Of a DNA stretch of 64,000 nucleotides, positions 60,274 through 64,000 are shown piece after piece. The stretch is from Tethya wilhelma (Eukaryota > Porifera > Demospongiae > Tethyida > Tethyidae). Each line of letters begins with the position of its first letter. The stretch's first letter is position 1. The position numbers were made by a program, and so were the translations under genes. The notes beneath the pieces were generated by a model. The model was given only the letters and a program-made list of their open reading frames with translations. It made no database searches and was not told where the DNA came from. The stretch spans positions 7,027,179-7,091,178 of the forward strand of contig CAXIPT010000001.1 in assembly GCA_964030475.1 (NCBI GenBank). Direction: 5' to 3'.

Positions 60274-62602
60274 TCAATTGTTTCTTGGCCTCTTAGTGGC
60301 TGGCAGCTGGTCACTGGGGGGAGGGTCTTGTGGGAGGTCGTAGAGATTTCGAAGCTCAAAAGCCTTCTCTAACAGCTGCTGTAGCTCATGTGCTGCTGTT
60401 CCACGAGTGTCTGGCAAGTACAGCTTGAGAGTTTGGAACTTTACTGTACTTATCTTGCTCATTTCATAACTGGGTTTGGTAGACAATCCATGGGAAACTG
60501 CCAATGTCTCCAATATCTTGTTTAGCTCTGCCCAATCTTCAACAACTTGAACACAGGACAAAAGAACATCTTTCCTTTTCATACCAATCCATGATGCAAA
60601 CTTCTCTAGTGCTGTTATCACTTGTTCAATTCGGTAGACATCTGGGTTGCTGAGGAATTTGTTCATCAGCAATACAGGAAAGTCTTTTCCCATTTCGAGG
60701 TTGATAGAGAGCTTTAATAGATTGAGGACAAACTCTCCCTCTTCCCTCTGGAAATACGTACGACTTCTTTCGCCGATTTTCTTTACCAGTATACTCATCA
60801 ATTCCTTGCAGTCTTGCTTTTGATGGTCAGTTAGTTCACCAGAAGACACACTTTTGGTCAGAAAATCACAGCTAATTTCAGCATCCATTCTCTGAAAATA
60901 CGTTCGAAGATCATTCTCAAAGGTATTCCACCCAACAGCTCTCACAGTTTGAACTAACTGGTCAATAAATTCTGAGCTTTTATTCCATTCATCTTTCTGC
61001 ATCATTCGTGAAATCAGTGAAGCTTCATTCAGCTCCTGGAGACACTTGAGCAATGCAACAGCAGAGGCCACCTGCATCACTCTTTCATGAAGCAAGAGGT
61101 TGTCGACGGTCTCGATGAATTCCTTTCTCTCTTGTTCAGACACTGATGATCCAGCTCTCTCAATGTCTTCCTTCAGCTTGGAGATCATTTTATCAGCTCC
61201 AATTGTAAGAGGACGGTTCCTTGAAGGCCAAAGGATCAGTGCTGTCCACCTGCACTCTTCCTTAAAATGACCATCAGAATATATCGACTCTGGAACTGTA
61301 ACTGATTCAAAAAATTTCATTGGCTCAATATACCGTCCGTTAAGATTTAATTGGTCCGGTGGGTGAGTGAGTAGCTGTCCATTAGGTGACACTAAGCGTG
61401 CACCTGGTGCACTCAGCCAGGCTCCATTGAGCTCCAGCTCCACATTGATTGCACTCTCCGATGACCTCGTTGAACCCAGTGGCACACTCCAAACAGAATA
61501 CACCTGGTTTTTCTTGAGGTATATCTCATACTCAACACTTACTGGTGCGAGATAAATGTCAAAGTCCAGTCGTTTTTGAGCAGTAAGTAGGGCATTGCTA
61601 ACAGCTCTGTCAACATTCTTAAGGCTGGAAAAAGACAGGTTTTCCTCGTTATACTTGTGCTCAAGGAGATAAGCCATGGCTTGTGGACAGCCATACAACC
61701 TATCAACATCCTCACTCCACTCCTTCATAGCACTCACAATACGCTCCGCGATAGAATTTTCAGAAGGTACAGTGACACTAGAGTTGATCAGGTTGTAGAT
61801 GAGGTACAGACCATAGCCTTTAGTCACCTTCATCTTATGCTGGCAGTCCGTATAGAAGGCAGCGTAGTGGTACATGAAACAGCCCTCGTTGCAGCTGAAG
61901 TTGAAGACCTTCTCATTTCCCTCATGAGAGATGACCAGTTCTCCTCCACTGTAGTCAGAGAATAGCTGAATCACCAGGGTTCCAAACACTCCTTCACTCT
62001 TCTCAGTGTCACAGTGAGGCTGGAGGATAAGCAATAATTTGACTATCACAAATTATTTGTGACTGACAGCAAACTGATAGTACCTTGTAGAAATCTCCAG
62101 GTTCATATAGCATCAGCTTATTGAGCTCCAAAGTGACTTCCTGGAAGTCATCACATCCTAGCTCCTTCTTCACATGACCAACCAGGGCGTTAAGCTCCTC
62201 TGTCCAGGCTGGGTTCTTGATAGAGAACTGTGAAGGATTCAGCTGCCACATGCTTTGAGCACTGGTGTCCTTGATACTCTTCTCAATGATTTGCTTAGCT
62301 TGCAACTCTCTTACTGGTAGACTTATCATCTCAGGAATCCCATCTATCTCAAGGCCTGGGAAAGGTAGTTGTACAGCTCCACCTGCACTAAGCATTTCAG
62401 GGTGCATTACAGACAAGAGCCCAAGAGATGACACAATTTTTCGGAAGTAGGATGATATTTCAGGGCCTAAATAGGGTGCCTTTAAATAGACCTCTGCCAT
62501 GCTTGAATTATTGCTACACTTACTTCCAGAAACTGGTTTGCTTTGACTCTCAGAGTTCTGGCCAGTTTCCTTAAATAGTAGCTGACCTGTCAGACTGGTC
62601 AT
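60274..62602 (-). CDS. Large 2OG-Fe(II) oxygenase-like protein, paralogue 1
   Basis: Two exons, 62602-62084 and 62019-60274, joined in phase 0; 754 residues. Residues about 140-270 form a prolyl-4-hydroxylase-like 2OG-Fe(II) domain: YEPGDFYKPHCDTEKSEG gives the iron ligands H175 and D177, then VFGTLVIQLFSDYSGGELVI, and H234 in AAFYTDCQHKMKVTKGY is the distal histidine. The position where relatives (from memory) have the 2-oxoglutarate-binding Arg (SGYRL) is Gly here (GYGLYL, G243), so activity is uncertain. The remaining 480 residues are helical with no recognised domain; RWTALILWPSRNRPL is shared with the neighbour. C-terminal PATKRPRNN may be a nuclear signal. Substrate unknown. The intron is only 64 bases. 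Tandem with the gene at 62907. Confidence 0.78.
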
Positions 62603-62906
62603 ACAGGAATGGCCAGTTCACTATCCTTACCCACATCTTACACATTGAGGGTGTTAAAAGTTAACACTCTAACATTACTGAATAGCAGGTTTTTGTAAGC
62701 AAAATTTCACACACACACACATGCCCTGATGTGAACTTAATGAAAAGTCTTACTTTACTGATAAGGAGCAGCAAAAGATAGTAACTTTAGGCAAAATGGT
62801 AAAAATGTAAGAAAAGCAGTGTATATTTAGTCAATATCTAGAAGTTCCTGTTAATTATTGACAATGTTTGACAGCGATCTGTCTCAGCTGGTCACTTCAC
62901 TTCATG
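62603..62906. other. Short spacer between tandem oxygenase-like genes
   Basis: 304 bases holding the 3' UTR of the right gene and the promoter of the left gene, both minus strand. A small (CA)n run lies near 62709. Confidence 0.55.
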
Positions 62907-64000
62907 TCACTTCACAGGGGAAGGTTCTTGCTGGGGGTCGTAGAGCTCAGAAGCCTTCTCCTGTAGCTCACATGCTGACAGTCCCAGGGAAAGTGCGGAT
63001 GTCTCCAATGTCTTGTGTAGCTGGTGGCTGGCTAACCCAATTTGAGCCCAATCTTTAGCAACTTGAATACAAGACAAGAGAACGTCTTTCTTCTCCTCCC
63101 CAATCCACGATGAGAACTTCTCTAATGCTGTTATCACTTCTGCAATTGGGTAGAGATTTGGCTTGCTGAGAAAAGTGTTCATCAATGACATGGGAACAAC
63201 TTTGCCCATTTTGAGGTTGGTAGAGAGCTTCAGTAGATTGAAGACAAACTCTGCATTCCTTGTGATATCTGCTTTTTGATCTTGTTCTACACCTATTTTC
63301 TTTACCAGTACGCTCATCAGTTCTTGTTTTTGATGGTCAGTCAGTCCATCAGAGGGCACACTTCTGGCTAGAAAATCGCAGCTAGTTTCTACATGCAGTC
63401 TTTCAAAATAATTTCTAAAATCATGTTTTAAGATATTCCATCCAACAACTCTCACAGTTTGAACTAACTGGTCTATAAATTGTGGGCTTTTGAATCGTAA
63501 CATAAACTCCAATCTATCTTGCATCATACGTGAAACTAATGAAGCTTCTTTCAGCTCCTGAAAACACTTCAGAAAAGCAACAGCAGCGTCGCTTGAGTAG
63601 TAGCGCTCATCCATTATTTCCTTATGAAGCAAGAGGCTGTAGGCTGTCTCTATGAATTCCTGTCTCTCTTGTTCAGACATTGATGATCCAGCTCTCTCGA
63701 TGTCTTCCTTCAGCTTGGGGATCATATTATCAGGTCCAATCATAAGAGGACGGTTCCTTGAAGGCCAAAGGATCAGTGCTGTCCACCTGCACTCTCCGTT
63801 TTCATCAAAATCTAATCTTCCATCTTCATAAGCTGATTTGAACAATTCTTTGGGCTCAATATGTTCACTATAAAGGTTTAGTTGCTCTGGGTTGGGTTCC
63901 CAGAAATTCACATACTTGAGTAAACTGTTGTTAGAATCAGAGTGAGTGAGTACCTGTCCATTAGGTGGCACCCAGTGTGCACGTGCTGCACTTAGATAAA
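62907..64000 (-). CDS. 2OG-Fe(II) oxygenase-like protein, paralogue 2, C-terminal part
   Basis: An open frame from the window edge to TGA at 62907; about 364 codons are visible. It aligns with the C-terminal half of paralogue 1: VPPNGQVLTHS against VSPNGQLLTHP, then RWTALILWPSRNRPLMIG, LKEDIERAGSSMSEQERQEF, FIDQLVQTVRVVGWN, CDFLARSV, SSWIGEEKKDVLLSC. The oxygenase domain itself should lie beyond 64000. It carries a 15-17 residue insertion (LLKYVNFWEPN region) and ends about 50 residues earlier, without the basic KRPRNN tail. A recent tandem duplication is likely. Confidence 0.8.
   Translation of the reverse strand, partial: YLSAARAHWVPPNGQVLTHSDSNNSLLKYVNFWEPNPEQLNLYSEHIEPKELFKSAYEDGRLDFDENGECRWTALILWPSRNRPLMIGPDNMIPKLKEDIERAGSSMSEQERQEFIETAYSLLLHKEIMDERYYSSDAAVAFLKCFQELKEASLVSRMMQDRLEFMLRFKSPQFIDQLVQTVRVVGWNILKHDFRNYFERLHVETSCDFLARSVPSDGLTDHQKQELMSVLVKKIGVEQDQKADITRNAEFVFNLLKLSTNLKMGKVVPMSLMNTFLSKPNLYPIAEVITALEKFSSWIGEEKKDVLLSCIQVAKDWAQIGLASHQLHKTLETSALSLGLSACELQEKASELYDPQQEPSPVK

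Noticed and set aside
1..64000. tRNA, rRNA, CRISPR arrays, bacterial operons or a defence system
   Set aside because: No cloverleaf, rRNA core or spaced direct-repeat array was recognised; the DNA is spliced eukaryotic sequence.

Overview
The window is nuclear DNA from an animal, most likely a marine demosponge or a similar early-branching invertebrate. Evidence: AT-rich sequence, many short GT-AG introns, compact genes, animal-type proteins (MKK4/6-type kinase, golgin GCC1, TFIIB-family BRF2-like factor, ERCC1, two PLP/M6-type tetraspans, TRIM-NHL, syntaxin-8, a likely MRTF), many CA/GT/CT microsatellites, and expanded families often seen in sponges (NHL-repeat proteins, fibrinogen-like secreted proteins, beta-helix multi-pass membrane proteins). 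The sponge assignment is inference; the sequence itself only proves an intron-rich animal genome. No rRNA, tRNA or CRISPR array was recognised by eye.

Left part (1-14 kb, plus strand). A MAPK kinase gene is split over two places: its 5' exons lie at 0.2-2.1 kb and its 3' exons at 12.1-13.9 kb. A 690-bp block of exons and introns is present in both places with no offset change. Between them lie a complete 22-exon GCC1/golgin gene (3.3-9.4 kb), a secreted fibrinogen-like gene with a frameshift (9.95-11.07 kb) and the 3' exons of an unrecognised minus-strand gene cut off at the second junction. This is a local misassembly, or else a real insertion or duplication.

Middle left (14-28.5 kb). A RING-less NHL protein gene (minus) has one in-frame UGA. 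A 15-exon BRF2-like gene (minus) stands head to head with a 1345-residue beta-helix plus multi-TM surface protein (plus), closely followed by ERCC1 (plus).

Middle right (28.5-43.3 kb, plus strand). Two tandem genes encode four-TM proteins with the layout of the PLP/DM20/M6 family; the second appears to have lost its last exon. A small minus-strand Mib/HERC2-like ORF and a single-exon 702-residue TRIM-NHL gene follow.

Right part (43.9-64 kb). Syntaxin-8 (minus, with a 17-nt coding first exon and a 3.9-kb intron) shares a 464-bp divergent promoter region with a MRTF-like gene (plus). Only the first three exons of the latter are seen, spread over 9.4 kb. Its second intron carries a recent 0.75-kb tandem duplication and a 193-bp MITE. 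The window ends in two tandem minus-strand paralogues of a large 2OG-Fe(II) oxygenase-like family, the second cut by the window edge.

The genes do not form an operon or one pathway. Links are by descent (tandem M6 pair, tandem oxygenase pair, NHL paralogues) and by shared promoters (BRF2-like/beta-helix, STX8/MRTF-like). Exon borders were placed by hand from GT-AG sites and reading-frame continuity; most exon sets sum to whole codons.
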